From Plantactinospora soyae (GTDB lineage: Bacteria; Actinomycetota; Actinomycetes; Mycobacteriales; Micromonosporaceae), in contig NZ_JADBEB010000001.1 of the NCBI RefSeq assembly GCF_014874095.1, positions 6,634,001 to 6,698,000 on the forward strand: DNA of 64,000 bases. The letters are read 5' to 3'. Below the pieces are notes generated by a model. That model had not been told where the DNA came from. It saw nothing but the letters and a program-made list of their open reading frames with translations, and did not search any database. This document shows, piece after piece, positions 52,426 to 60,480 of the stretch. A program made the translations under genes and the position numbers. Each line of letters opens with the position of its first letter. Position 1 is the first letter of the stretch.

Positions 52426-52450
52426 CTACCCGGGATCTCAGTGACAAAAC
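52426..52450 (-). promoter_or_regulatory. SigB/F-type promoter of ctaD
   Basis: Minus strand: GTTT (52450-52447), 15-nt spacer, GGGTAG (52431-52426), 43 bp upstream of the ATG. Perfect match to the shared motif. Confidence 0.7.
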
Positions 52451-52512
52451 ACGGCAGCTACGGAAAATCCGGTTTTCTTGCCCCGAAAAGGTGAAACCGG
52501 GCGATCGGCGGC

Positions 52513-52959
52513 CTACCGGCGTCGACTGGCGAGTACGCCGAGTCCGATCATGGCGATGCCGAGCCCGAGGTGCAGCCAGTTGTCGGCATCGTTGACCGGA
52601 AGGAAGTTCGCCGCGCTGTCCTGCTCGATCGCCAGGCCGTACACCCAGAGCACCAGGTAGACCGCGCCGCCGCCGATCAGGAAGGTCCGCGCCCCGGTCG
52701 CCGTACGGGCCAGCGCCAGCCCGGCCACCCCCGACACCAGGTGTACGAGGTTGTGCAGCACCGACACCTCGAAGACGCCGAACAGCCGGGCACCGGAATG
52801 CTGCCCGGCCAGACCCAGGTCGTCGTATCGGGAGGTGACGTCCGGGATGAAGCCCAGCACGCCGAGCGCCAGGAAGACGACGGCGACCGCGACCGCGGCG
52901 CCGCTCACCGGCCCCCGCCCGGTTACCGGCCGGCTGACCGTGGAACTGGATCTGTGCAC
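52513..52959 (-). CDS. DUF4383 membrane protein
   Basis: 148 residues. Four hydrophobic helices in the DUF4383 order: AAVAVAVVFLALGVLGFIPD, FGVFEVSVLHNLVHLVSGVA (conserved His residues), FLIGGGAVYLVLWVYGLAIE, and NWLHLGLGIAMIGLGVLASR. Function unknown; members are small membrane proteins common in actinobacteria. It has its own SigB/F-type promoter and lies directly upstream of ctaD, which has another. Confidence 0.88.
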   Translation of the reverse strand: MHRSSSTVSRPVTGRGPVSGAAVAVAVVFLALGVLGFIPDVTSRYDDLGLAGQHSGARLFGVFEVSVLHNLVHLVSGVAGLALARTATGARTFLIGGGAVYLVLWVYGLAIEQDSAANFLPVNDADNWLHLGLGIAMIGLGVLASRRR

Positions 52960-52998
52960 TGCGGCACCACCTCAACGACGCTGGACGGACCTGGGCGG

Positions 52999-53023
52999 CT
53001 ACCCGGCGACCACTCCGGCAAAC
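52999..53023 (-). promoter_or_regulatory. SigB/F-type promoter of the DUF4383 gene
   Basis: Minus strand: GTTT (53023-53020), 15-nt spacer, GGGTAG (53004-52999), 40 bp upstream of the start at 52959. Perfect match to the shared motif. Confidence 0.7.
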
Positions 53024-53078
53024 GCACCGACTTCCGGCCGGAACGAACGGGAACGGTCAGCTCGCGCTGGCCGGATGA

Positions 53079-54227
53079 TCAGCTGGCGCTGGCGACGGCC
53101 GCTCGGCGTACCTGCTCGTACAGGTCCACGTACCGCTGCGCCATGGTCGCCGGAGTGAACCGCCGGGCGGCCTCCTGCCGGCACTCCCGCTCGTCCAGCC
53201 CGGACGCCTCCGGCACCAGGTCGGCCAGCCCGTCCTCGTCGTCGGAGAGCAGCCCGGTACGGCCGTGCTCGATCAACTCCGGCAGGCAGCCCCGGCCGAT
53301 CGCCACCACCGGGGTACCGACGGCCAGCGACTCGATCACCGCCGTGCCGCCCGGCTCCTCCCAGCAGAGCGGAAAGAGCGTCGCCCGGGCGCTCGCCACC
53401 AGATCGTCGCGGGCGGCTCCGGCCACCATCCCGACCCAGCGCACCCGTACGCCGTCCACCAGCGGCGCCACCTGCTCCCGCCAGTACCGTACGTCCGGGT
53501 TCTGCCCCGCCTCCGGTCCGGCCGCCGCGAGGTCCTCGGGACGGCGGTACGGCCCGACCGGCCCGGCCAGGACCAGGTCGAACCCGGCCTGGTGGGCGAG
53601 CCGGGCCCCGAGGTGCTGGCCCTTGCCGGGCGTGATCCGTCCCATGATCACCAGGTGGTCGGACTTCTCGACCGGCGGTCGCAGGTCCGCGTCGACGGCC
53701 AGCGGGGTGGCGAGGTGGACGTGCCCGACCGAATGGTCCCGGAGCGCCTGTGGTGCCCGGGCGAGCTGCGAGGCCGACACGCCGTTGACCCGGACCCGGT
53801 CGCCACCGTCGACGTATCCGTAGAGATCGGGATGCTTGCCGAGGTCCCAGTGCAGGGTGTGCAACGCCGGACCGGCGCCCGGGCCCATCGCGGTGAGCAC
53901 GGCCAGCCCGACCGCCTCCACGTGGTCGTGCACGAGATCGATGTCGTCGCGCTCCCGCAGCGCCCGGACCACTCCGTTCAGGTGCGCGTGGGAGATCCCG
54001 CACACCTGGTTGTACGGCCGTTGCAGGGCGCCGAACTGCCCGTCGGGAAAGACCGACAGCAGTTCGTCGACCGGGAGCGTGCTGTCGGCCGTCGAGGCGA
54101 GCACCACCCGTACGCCGAGTCGCCGCAGTTCGGGCACCAACGTGGCGACGACGTTCTCGATCCCGCCGTAGCCCGGTGGCGGCACCGGCAGCCAGGGGCC
54201 GGCGTTCATCAGCACGGTGAGGCTCAT
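53079..54227 (-). CDS. GT4-family glycosyltransferase
   Basis: 382 residues. GT-B fold: N-terminal PVPPPGYGGIENVVATLVPE (acceptor side, Gly-rich loop), DLVHDHVEAVGL, then LVIMGRITPGKGQHLGARLA and the donor-site FPLCWEEPGGTAVIESLAVG with EPGG-T-ESLA (about 290), ending GTPVVAIGRGCLPELIEHGR. Likely uses an NDP-sugar, retaining mechanism. It lies 46 bp downstream of gpgS in the same direction and probably shares its operon, suggesting it extends or modifies a glucosylglycerate-type product; acceptor unknown. Confidence 0.9.
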   Translation of the reverse strand: MSLTVLMNAGPWLPVPPPGYGGIENVVATLVPELRRLGVRVVLASTADSTLPVDELLSVFPDGQFGALQRPYNQVCGISHAHLNGVVRALRERDDIDLVHDHVEAVGLAVLTAMGPGAGPALHTLHWDLGKHPDLYGYVDGGDRVRVNGVSASQLARAPQALRDHSVGHVHLATPLAVDADLRPPVEKSDHLVIMGRITPGKGQHLGARLAHQAGFDLVLAGPVGPYRRPEDLAAAGPEAGQNPDVRYWREQVAPLVDGVRVRWVGMVAGAARDDLVASARATLFPLCWEEPGGTAVIESLAVGTPVVAIGRGCLPELIEHGRTGLLSDDEDGLADLVPEASGLDERECRQEAARRFTPATMAQRYVDLYEQVRRAAVASAS

Positions 54228-54273
54228 CGGTCCCTCCGGCCCCGCTCGGCGATCCGTCCGCTCGCGACGGCGG

Positions 54274-55281
54274 TCATACCGGCGCCCCGCGCAACGACTC
54301 GCGGAGTTCGACCAGTGGCGGCCGCTCCCGGACCGAGACGTCACTGACCACGATCTCCCGGTCGAGGTTCGGCAGGGCGGTGTTGCCGTCCCGGCGGAAC
54401 TGTACGAGCAGGTTCCCCGGAGGTTCGGTCTCGTCGACCAGGCCCCGCCGGCACAGCCGCTGCCACACCGTGTGCAGGATCTGTCCCGACATCCGGCCGA
54501 GCGCCTCGGTGTCCTGGTGCCGGTGCAGGCGCTCACCCAGGTCGACCTGGGCCAGGGCGTCCAGGCCGCACATCTCCAGCAGGTCGATCAGCATGGCCGT
54601 CTCGACCCCGTACCCGGAGACGAAGGGGACCCGTTCCAGCACGTCCCGCCGGCCGGCGTACTCACCGGCCAGGGGCTGGACGAAGCCGGCCAGCTCGGGC
54701 CAGAAGAGGTTGAACAGGGGGCGGGCGACCAGTTCGGTGACCCGGCCACCGCCCTCCACCTCGACGCCGGTGGAACCGACCAACGGCCGGTGGTAGAAGC
54801 CCTTGACGAAGGCGATGGACGGATCGGTGAGCAGCGGCCCGAGCAGGCCGGTGACGAAATGCGGCTGGAACTCCCGCAGGTCGGCGTCGATGAAGGCGAC
54901 GATGTCCCCGTCGGATCCGGCGAGTCCCGCCCAGAGCGCGTCACCCTTGCCGTCCAGCCGGGGGAGTCCGCGGGTCATCTCGTCCTGACTGATCACCCGG
55001 GCGCCGGCCGCCGCCGCGACCGAGGCGGTCCGGTCCGAGGACCGCGAGTCGACGACCACCAGCTCGTCGACCAGGGCGACCTGCTCGACCAGGCAGGCCC
55101 GGATCGCCGCCACGATCGCACCGACGGTGGCCTCCTCGTCCCGGGCCGGGATGACGACGCTGATTCTGCGGCCCCGCTTGGCGTGGGCCAGCTGCCGGGC
55201 GGTCCACTGGTCGGCCACGCCGCTACGGTGGGTGGACCACGCCTCCAGCGCAGGTGACACGGCCGATCGCGAGCGCCGCAT
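54274..55281 (-). CDS. gpgS: Glucosyl-3-phosphoglycerate synthase
   Basis: 335 residues, GT81 family. Transfers glucose from an NDP-glucose to 3-phosphoglycerate, first step to glucosylglycerate and, in mycobacteria, methylglucose lipopolysaccharide. Motifs: ISVVIPARDEEATVGAIVAA (nucleotide site), DELVVVDSRSSDRTASVA, GKGDALWAGL, metal-binding DxD in AFIDADLREFQPHFV (about 128), and VSGYGVETAMLIDLLEM. The phosphatase GpgP is not in the window. Followed by a GT4 gene. Confidence 0.93.
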   Translation of the reverse strand: MRRSRSAVSPALEAWSTHRSGVADQWTARQLAHAKRGRRISVVIPARDEEATVGAIVAAIRACLVEQVALVDELVVVDSRSSDRTASVAAAAGARVISQDEMTRGLPRLDGKGDALWAGLAGSDGDIVAFIDADLREFQPHFVTGLLGPLLTDPSIAFVKGFYHRPLVGSTGVEVEGGGRVTELVARPLFNLFWPELAGFVQPLAGEYAGRRDVLERVPFVSGYGVETAMLIDLLEMCGLDALAQVDLGERLHRHQDTEALGRMSGQILHTVWQRLCRRGLVDETEPPGNLLVQFRRDGNTALPNLDREIVVSDVSVRERPPLVELRESLRGAPV

Positions 55282-55392
55282 GGAACCAACCTCCCCGGAT
55301 GCCTCCGCCCAGAGCCCTCGACGGTCTCCGGTGCAGTCCCACGGCTTTCCCCGCCCGCCCCGGTCTAACCGGTACCAGCATCCGGACAGATG

Positions 55393-55446
55393 GTTAGGAA
55401 GGGCCCCTTCCTATCGCTTTCTGTATAAGAAGGGGCCCTTCCTAAC
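55393..55446. repeat. 18-bp perfect inverted repeat (Micromonospora-type palindromic element)
   Basis: GTTAGGAAGGGCCCCTTC (55393-55410) and its exact reverse complement (55429-55446) flank an 18-nt loop containing CTATCGCTTTCTGTATAA. The loop is AT-rich relative to the region. I recall near-identical elements scattered between genes in Micromonospora and related genomes, so it is probably a dispersed extragenic palindrome rather than an operator. It lies 63 bp before secA2. Confidence 0.75.
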
Positions 55447-55508
55447 CTGGCGTCCCACCGGCCGGGCGGGCAGCACTTTGTGGGTGAGTTCGCGTACCGT
55501 TGCGCGTC

Positions 55509-57803
55509 ATGGGTGTGTCGCAACGGTTGAAGACAAGGGTCCGGCGTTTCCTCCAACGGCCGGGCACCACAGTTGATCTGGCGCCGCTGGAGAAGCTGCT
55601 GCCCACGATCGAGGCGCGCGAGGAGGAACTCACCGAACTCGACGACGCCGAGCTGACCGAGGCGGCCGGCCGGGCCGAGGAATTCGTGGAGATCTGCGCG
55701 GTGGGTCGTGAGGCCGCCCGGCGCGGGCTCGACCAGCGGCCGTACGACGTCCAGCTGCTGGGCGTCATGTCGCTGCTGGCCGGCAAGGTCGCCGAGATGG
55801 CCACCGGTGAGGGCAAGACGCTGACCGCGGCGATCGCCGCGTACGGGCACGTCCGGCGTGGCAACGGGCCGGTGCACGTACTGACCGTCAACGACTACCT
55901 GGCCCGCCGGGACGCCGAGTGGATGAAGCCGGTCTACCAGTTGCTGGGCCTGAGTGTCGGCTGGGTGACCGAGGCCTCCACCCGGGACGAGCGGCAGGAG
56001 GCGTACGCCTGCGACGTCACCTACGTCTCGGTCAGCGAGGGTGGCTTCGACTTCCTCCGGGACCAGTTGGTCACCGACATCGACGACCGGGTGCAGCCGC
56101 CACTGACCACGGCGATCGTGGACGAGGCCGACTCCATCCTGATCGACGAGGCGCGGGTGCCGATGGTGCTGGCCGGCGCGGTCCCCGGCGAGCAGGACCC
56201 GGTGCACGCCGCCGCGGCGGTGGTCCGTGGGCTGCGCCCCGGGCGGCACTACCTGGTGGCCGACGACGGTCGCAGCGTCGCCTTCACCGACGCCGGGCTG
56301 GTCGAGGTCGAGACCCGGCTCGGCGGGGTCGACCTGTACGACGACGAGCACGTCGAGCAGCTCTCGGCGGTCAACGTCGCCCTGCACGCGCACGCCCTGC
56401 TGCACCGCGACGTCGACTACATCGTCCGCAACGACGGGGTCGAGCTGATCGACGAGATGCGCGGCCGGGTCGCGCAGCGCCGCCGCTGGCCCGACGGCCT
56501 ACAGGCGGCCGTGGAGGCGAAGGAGGGCCTGGACGCCACCGCCGAGGGCGAGGTGCTCGGCACCATCACCGTCCAGGCGTACGTCGCGCTCTACGGCACG
56601 GTGTGCGGAATGACCGCCACGGCCGTGCTGGTCGGTGAGCAACTACGCGAGTTCTTCTCCCTCGAGGTCGCGGTGATCCCGCCGAACACCCCGTGTGTAC
56701 GGGTCGACGACCCCGACCGGATCTACGCCACCCGGGCGGAGAAGGAAGAGGCGCTGATCCAGGAGATCCAGGAGCAGCATGAGACCGGCCGGCCGGTGCT
56801 GATCGGCACGCTGGACGTGAAGGAGTCGGAGCGCCTCGCCGAGGCCCTCCAGGACGCCGGAGTGCCGTGCACGGTGCTGAACGCGAAGAACGACGCCGAG
56901 GAGGCGGCGATCATCGCCGAGGCCGGCGCGCACGGAGCGGTCACCGTTTCCACCCAGATGGCCGGCCGAGGCGTCGACATCCGGCTGGGCGGCAGTGAGG
57001 GGACCGATCGGGACCAGGTGGCCGACCTCGGTGGCCTGTTCGTGATCGGCAGCGGCCGGCACGACAGCCGGCGGGTCGACGACCAGTTGCGTGGTCGCGC
57101 CGGGCGTCAGGGCGACCCGGGCCGGTCCGTCTTCGTCGTAAGCCTGGAGGACAACCTGGTCATCCGGCACGCCCCGGACGCCATCCCGGCCTCGCCGAGG
57201 ATGAACGCCGACGGGTTGGTCACCGACGAGCAGGTGGACTTCGCCGTCGAGCACGCCCAGCGGATCGCGGAGGGCGTCAACCACGAGATCCACCGCAACA
57301 CCTGGCGGTACAGCGTGGTGATCGAGCAGCAGCGCAAGGCGCTCGCCGAGCGCCGGGAGCGTCTGCTCACCACCGAGGTCGCCGCGCAGATGCTGACCGA
57401 GCGGTTCCCGGACCGGGCCAAGGAGATGGACGAGGACCTCCTCTCCCGGGTGGGCCGCTCGATCGCCCTCTACCACCTCGACCAGCTCTGGGCGCACCAC
57501 CTGGCCGAGCTCTCCGAGGTACGTGAGGGCGTACACCTGCGGGCGCTGGGCCGGCTCGATCCGCTGGACGAGTTCCACCGGTCCGCGGTGCCGGCGTTCA
57601 ACGCGCTGGTACCGGAGATCGAGACCCGGACGGTGGAGACCTTCGACGAGGCCGAGTTCACCGACGACTGGGAGCCGGACGCGTCCGAGCTGGCGCGGCC
57701 GAGTGCCACCTGGACCTATCTGGTCCACGACAACCCGTTCGGTTCCGAACTCGACCGGTTGATCGCGGCGGTCGGACGGAGGCTCAGTTCGGCTCCGCGC
57801 TGA
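55509..57803 (+). CDS. secA2: Accessory Sec translocase ATPase SecA2
   Basis: 764 residues, shorter than housekeeping SecA (about 900-950). Walker A MATGEGKTLTAAIAA (about 98), Walker B VDEADSILIDEARVP (about 204), TLDVKESERLAEAL, QMAGRGVDIRLGGSEGTD (about 485) and LRGRAGRQGDPGRSVFV (about 529). The C-terminal zinc-binding tail of SecA1 is absent, as in SecA2 paralogues, which export a small set of proteins. The ATG 55509 is preferred; the frame opens earlier at a TTG. A palindromic repeat sits upstream and a 16-bp terminator hairpin follows. Confidence 0.93.
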   Translation: MGVSQRLKTRVRRFLQRPGTTVDLAPLEKLLPTIEAREEELTELDDAELTEAAGRAEEFVEICAVGREAARRGLDQRPYDVQLLGVMSLLAGKVAEMATGEGKTLTAAIAAYGHVRRGNGPVHVLTVNDYLARRDAEWMKPVYQLLGLSVGWVTEASTRDERQEAYACDVTYVSVSEGGFDFLRDQLVTDIDDRVQPPLTTAIVDEADSILIDEARVPMVLAGAVPGEQDPVHAAAAVVRGLRPGRHYLVADDGRSVAFTDAGLVEVETRLGGVDLYDDEHVEQLSAVNVALHAHALLHRDVDYIVRNDGVELIDEMRGRVAQRRRWPDGLQAAVEAKEGLDATAEGEVLGTITVQAYVALYGTVCGMTATAVLVGEQLREFFSLEVAVIPPNTPCVRVDDPDRIYATRAEKEEALIQEIQEQHETGRPVLIGTLDVKESERLAEALQDAGVPCTVLNAKNDAEEAAIIAEAGAHGAVTVSTQMAGRGVDIRLGGSEGTDRDQVADLGGLFVIGSGRHDSRRVDDQLRGRAGRQGDPGRSVFVVSLEDNLVIRHAPDAIPASPRMNADGLVTDEQVDFAVEHAQRIAEGVNHEIHRNTWRYSVVIEQQRKALAERRERLLTTEVAAQMLTERFPDRAKEMDEDLLSRVGRSIALYHLDQLWAHHLAELSEVREGVHLRALGRLDPLDEFHRSAVPAFNALVPEIETRTVETFDEAEFTDDWEPDASELARPSATWTYLVHDNPFGSELDRLIAAVGRRLSSAPR

Positions 57804-57820
57804 CAAGTACCACGTTCCGA

Positions 57821-57860
57821 CCACGGGGTTGCCGTCCGGTAGTTGACGGCAACCCCGTGG
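57821..57860 (+). terminator. Terminator hairpin after secA2
   Basis: CCACGGGGTTGCCGTC and its exact complement (16-bp perfect stem) with an 8-nt loop, 18 bp after the secA2 stop. Confidence 0.8.
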
Positions 57861-57893
57861 CGTTCGGGATCGTTCTCTCCTTGGAAACGGGTG

Positions 57894-57918
57894 GTTTGTC
57901 CACCCGGCGCTCGGGTAG
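57894..57918 (+). promoter_or_regulatory. SigB/F-type promoter of the leader-ANTAR pair
   Basis: GTTT (57894-57897), 15-nt spacer, GGGTAG (57913-57918), 53 bp upstream of the leader ATG. Perfect match to the shared motif. Confidence 0.72.
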
Positions 57919-57970
57919 TAGCGCAGGTCCGTACCGGCACGGGATCGGTATCGGCGGGGGAGAGGCGACC

Positions 57971-58045
57971 ATGACACAGGCGACGGCACGAACCGGACGT
58001 ACCGCGGCAGCCGCGGTGGTGGCGGGGGTCCCGGCGCGGTGGTGA
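57971..58045 (+). CDS. 24-residue leader peptide coupled to the ANTAR gene
   Basis: ATG 57971 is preceded by GGGGGAGAGG with good spacing. The peptide is Ala/Thr/Arg-rich (TQATARTGRTAAAAVVAGVP) and ends with a TGA that overlaps the GTG of the next gene (GTGA, 58042-58045). The ANTAR gene has no ribosome binding site of its own, so its translation probably depends on this ORF. No function is suggested for the peptide itself. Confidence 0.55.
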   Translation: MTQATARTGRTAAAAVVAGVPARW

Positions 58046-58779
58046 GACTGGGGACGACGGAGGTAAGGGCCGAGGCCCCGGGCGTGCTGGAAACCGCAGC
58101 CCTGCTCCGCGAGGTGACCGCGGGGCTCATCGCGAGCAGTGACTTCGATACGGCGTTGGACCGGCTGGTGGGTACCGTCCGGGACGCCATTCCGGGAGTG
58201 ACCTGGTGCGGGGTGACCGTGCTGCGGGCCGGGGCGCCGGCCTCGGTCGCCGCCTCCGAGCCGCGGCTCGGCGACCTCGACGACGTCCGGTACGGCGCCG
58301 ACGGTCCGGCGATGGTCGCGATCCGTACCCGGGAACTGGTCTGGTCGGCGGACCTGCGGACCGAGACCCGGTGGCGTCCGTGGACCGGCCGCGCGATGGA
58401 GTTCGGGGTACGCGGGGTGCTGGCGGTGCCGGTGGACATCGACGCACACGTGGTCGGCGCGATCAGCCTGTACGCCCGCGAGCCCGGCGTGCTCACCGCG
58501 AGCCAGCAGCTCACGGCGATGCTCCTCGCCGAGCACGCCGGACTGCTGCTCGGCGCGGTCCGGGACCGTGCCGGGGCCGACCCGACCGGCGAATCCGACG
58601 AGACGCTCTCCGCGGGGCAGGTGATCGACCAGGCCGTCGGGGTTATTATGACCCAACGTGGCTGTCCGGCCACGGAGGCGCTGCGGGTGTTGCGTTCCGC
58701 CTCGGCGGCTCTGGCCATCCCACTCCGGGACGTGGCCGAGCGGCTGGTCACCTCGGTGGCCCGCCCTCGGGACACCTGA
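58042..58779 (+). CDS. GAF-ANTAR protein (RNA-binding antiterminator type)
   Basis: 245 residues from GTG 58042 (or 58039). GAF sensor domain about 20-170 (ALLREVTAGLIASSDFDTAL; FGVRGVLAVPVDIDAHVVGA), then an ANTAR domain about 190-240 (SAGQVIDQAVGVIMTQRGCP then ATEALRVLRSASAA). ANTAR domains bind paired hexaloop hairpins in mRNA and prevent termination. Actinobacterial GAF-ANTAR proteins respond to small ligands or redox state. Probable stress regulon member through the SigB/F-type promoter ahead of the leader peptide. Confidence 0.92.
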   Translation: MRLGTTEVRAEAPGVLETAALLREVTAGLIASSDFDTALDRLVGTVRDAIPGVTWCGVTVLRAGAPASVAASEPRLGDLDDVRYGADGPAMVAIRTRELVWSADLRTETRWRPWTGRAMEFGVRGVLAVPVDIDAHVVGAISLYAREPGVLTASQQLTAMLLAEHAGLLLGAVRDRAGADPTGESDETLSAGQVIDQAVGVIMTQRGCPATEALRVLRSASAALAIPLRDVAERLVTSVARPRDT

Positions 58780-58820
58780 CCACCCGCCGTCGCCGTCCGG
58801 CGCCCGTACGTCGTCGCGTC

Positions 58821-58846
58821 GTTTCGGCGCGGCGGCCCGGGGGTAG
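58821..58846 (+). promoter_or_regulatory. SigB/F-type promoter of the DUF2231 gene
   Basis: GTTT (58821-58824), 16-nt spacer, GGGTAG (58841-58846), 43 bp upstream of the ATG. Matches the shared motif with one extra spacer base. Confidence 0.68.
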
Positions 58847-58888
58847 CAGGCGAGAGCTGGTCGAGGAACGAGCCGGGGAGGCGCCACC

Positions 58889-59395
58889 ATGCAGAGCCGC
58901 CTGCGGGTGCACGGACATCCGATCCAGCCGATGCTCGTCACCTTCCCCTTCGGACTCTTCGTCTGTGCGACGGTCTTCGACCTGACCGACGTCCTCGGTG
59001 GACCGGCGATGCTGGGCCTGGTCGGCTACTGGACGGCGGTGGCCGCACTGTTCGCGGCCGGACTCGCCGTGGTGGCGGGGATGGTCGACCTGTGGGACGT
59101 GCCGGAGGACCGGACCCGTCGGACGGCGGTGACCTTCAACCTGCTGAATGCCTCGGTCGCGGTGCTCTTCGTCTTCGGCTGCCTGATGAGGTCCGGGGTG
59201 CCCGAGCACGGGGCGACGGGCGCGCTGGTGCTGGTCGAGTTGCTGGGCCTGCTGGTCGGCGCGGTGGGCGTACGCCTGGGCGCCAGCCTGGTGCGCCAGT
59301 TCGACCCGCGGAACACCGAGCCGACCAGCTTCGACGGCTTCGGCCCACCGGCCACCTCGGTCGCCGGTGGATTCGGCCGGCGACGGTCCCGCTGA
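58889..59395 (+). CDS. DUF2231 membrane protein
   Basis: 168 residues. Four helices with the family opening VHGHPIQPMLVTFPFGLFVC (His-Pro-x-x-P), GYWTAVAALFAAGLAVVAGM with DLWDVPEDRTRRTA, and a second helical pair. The tail is disordered. DUF2231 proteins are widespread, sometimes suggested to bind heme or participate in redox; function is not established. Own SigB/F-type promoter; ATG preceded by GGGGAGG. Confidence 0.88.
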   Translation: MQSRLRVHGHPIQPMLVTFPFGLFVCATVFDLTDVLGGPAMLGLVGYWTAVAALFAAGLAVVAGMVDLWDVPEDRTRRTAVTFNLLNASVAVLFVFGCLMRSGVPEHGATGALVLVELLGLLVGAVGVRLGASLVRQFDPRNTEPTSFDGFGPPATSVAGGFGRRRSR

Positions 59396-59456
59396 GCCGT
59401 TCCGGCGCAGTCGCGCCGGTGGCCCCCCGCCACCGGTGGATGTCGGCGTTCCGGTG

Positions 59457-60410
59457 TCAGGAGTGGGCGCTCGCCCGGTGCGCGGCGAGCACGTCGTCAC
59501 CGAAGTCGCTGTGCGGACGGCGGAGTACGGAGTGCGCGTGGTTGCCGTCCTCGCTGGTGTTGTCGTACTCGATCAGCAGGTCCTCGCCCTGGATCCGGTA
59601 GTAGTGGCGTCGTCCGGGCACGGTCGGGCCCTCCCAGGCGAAGTGCAGTTCGCCGGTACCGATTCGGGCGGCCTCCTGAGCGGCGAGTTCCGGCGGAAAC
59701 CGGTCGAGGTACAGCGCGACGAGCTGGTCGAGCAGCGCCCGCGGTGTCGGTCCGAGCGTCGCGGCGGTCAGGCCGGCCGGCTCGATCCGACTGGCGAATC
59801 GGGGTCGGGTGCCGCTGCGGATGTCGGCGGGCGCCTGGTCGGAGACGATCGCGGCGGCGCGGCCGCCGGGGCCGAGCGCGTCCAGCAGCGCCCGGGCCAG
59901 GTCCTCCTCGGGTGCGAGTGGACGGCTCACCGCGCGGCCGGCGTAGCTCACCGTGGCCGGGTTCGCGCCGAGGAAGACGGGCGCGGGGGAGACCCGGTCT
60001 CCGGCGACCGTCATGGTCACCGAGAGGTGGTGCCCCTCGAACCGCCACGACCAGGCGTCGTCCCGGGCCGGGTCGCCGAAGACCACGATCCGGTAGTCGT
60101 CGCTGTGCCGGCCCCGCTGCCAGTTCTCCTGCCGGTCGAGCACCTCTTCCAGGGCCATGATCGTGGCGGCCTGGGCGTAGGCGTGCGGGCTCAACGCCGT
60201 CGCCAACAGCCGGTGTGTCACCTTCCGGGCGGTCCGGTCGAGGTCGGCGAGGCAGGCGCCGGGACGGGGCAGCGGGCGGTATTCGATCCAGCGCCGGCCG
60301 GCCTCGTCCGCGAACGGGCGTGCGGCGAGTTCCCGGACCGGGCCGGGTAGCGCGTCCAGCAGAGCGGTGGCTGCGGTCCGCATCTGCCCGGCCAGCGTGG
60401 TGTTTCGCAT
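59457..60410 (-). CDS. DUF3500 protein
   Basis: 317 residues, soluble. Landmarks of DUF3500: WIEYRPLPRPGACLADLDRT, then DYRIVVFGDPARDDAWSWRF followed by EGHHLSVTMTV, and HFAWEGPTVPGRRHYYRIQG followed by EDLLIEYDNTSEDGNHAHSV. The histidine-rich motifs EGHHLS and NHAHS suggest metal binding, not demonstrated. No signal peptide in this copy. Function of the family unknown. Confidence 0.9.
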   Translation of the reverse strand: MRNTTLAGQMRTAATALLDALPGPVRELAARPFADEAGRRWIEYRPLPRPGACLADLDRTARKVTHRLLATALSPHAYAQAATIMALEEVLDRQENWQRGRHSDDYRIVVFGDPARDDAWSWRFEGHHLSVTMTVAGDRVSPAPVFLGANPATVSYAGRAVSRPLAPEEDLARALLDALGPGGRAAAIVSDQAPADIRSGTRPRFASRIEPAGLTAATLGPTPRALLDQLVALYLDRFPPELAAQEAARIGTGELHFAWEGPTVPGRRHYYRIQGEDLLIEYDNTSEDGNHAHSVLRRPHSDFGDDVLAAHRASAHS

Positions 60411-60480
60411 CCTCCCTGTATACCGGCTGGTGATCCGGCCCCGGCGCGGAGGTTTCGGGTGTTCCAGCCAGCGCGACCGG

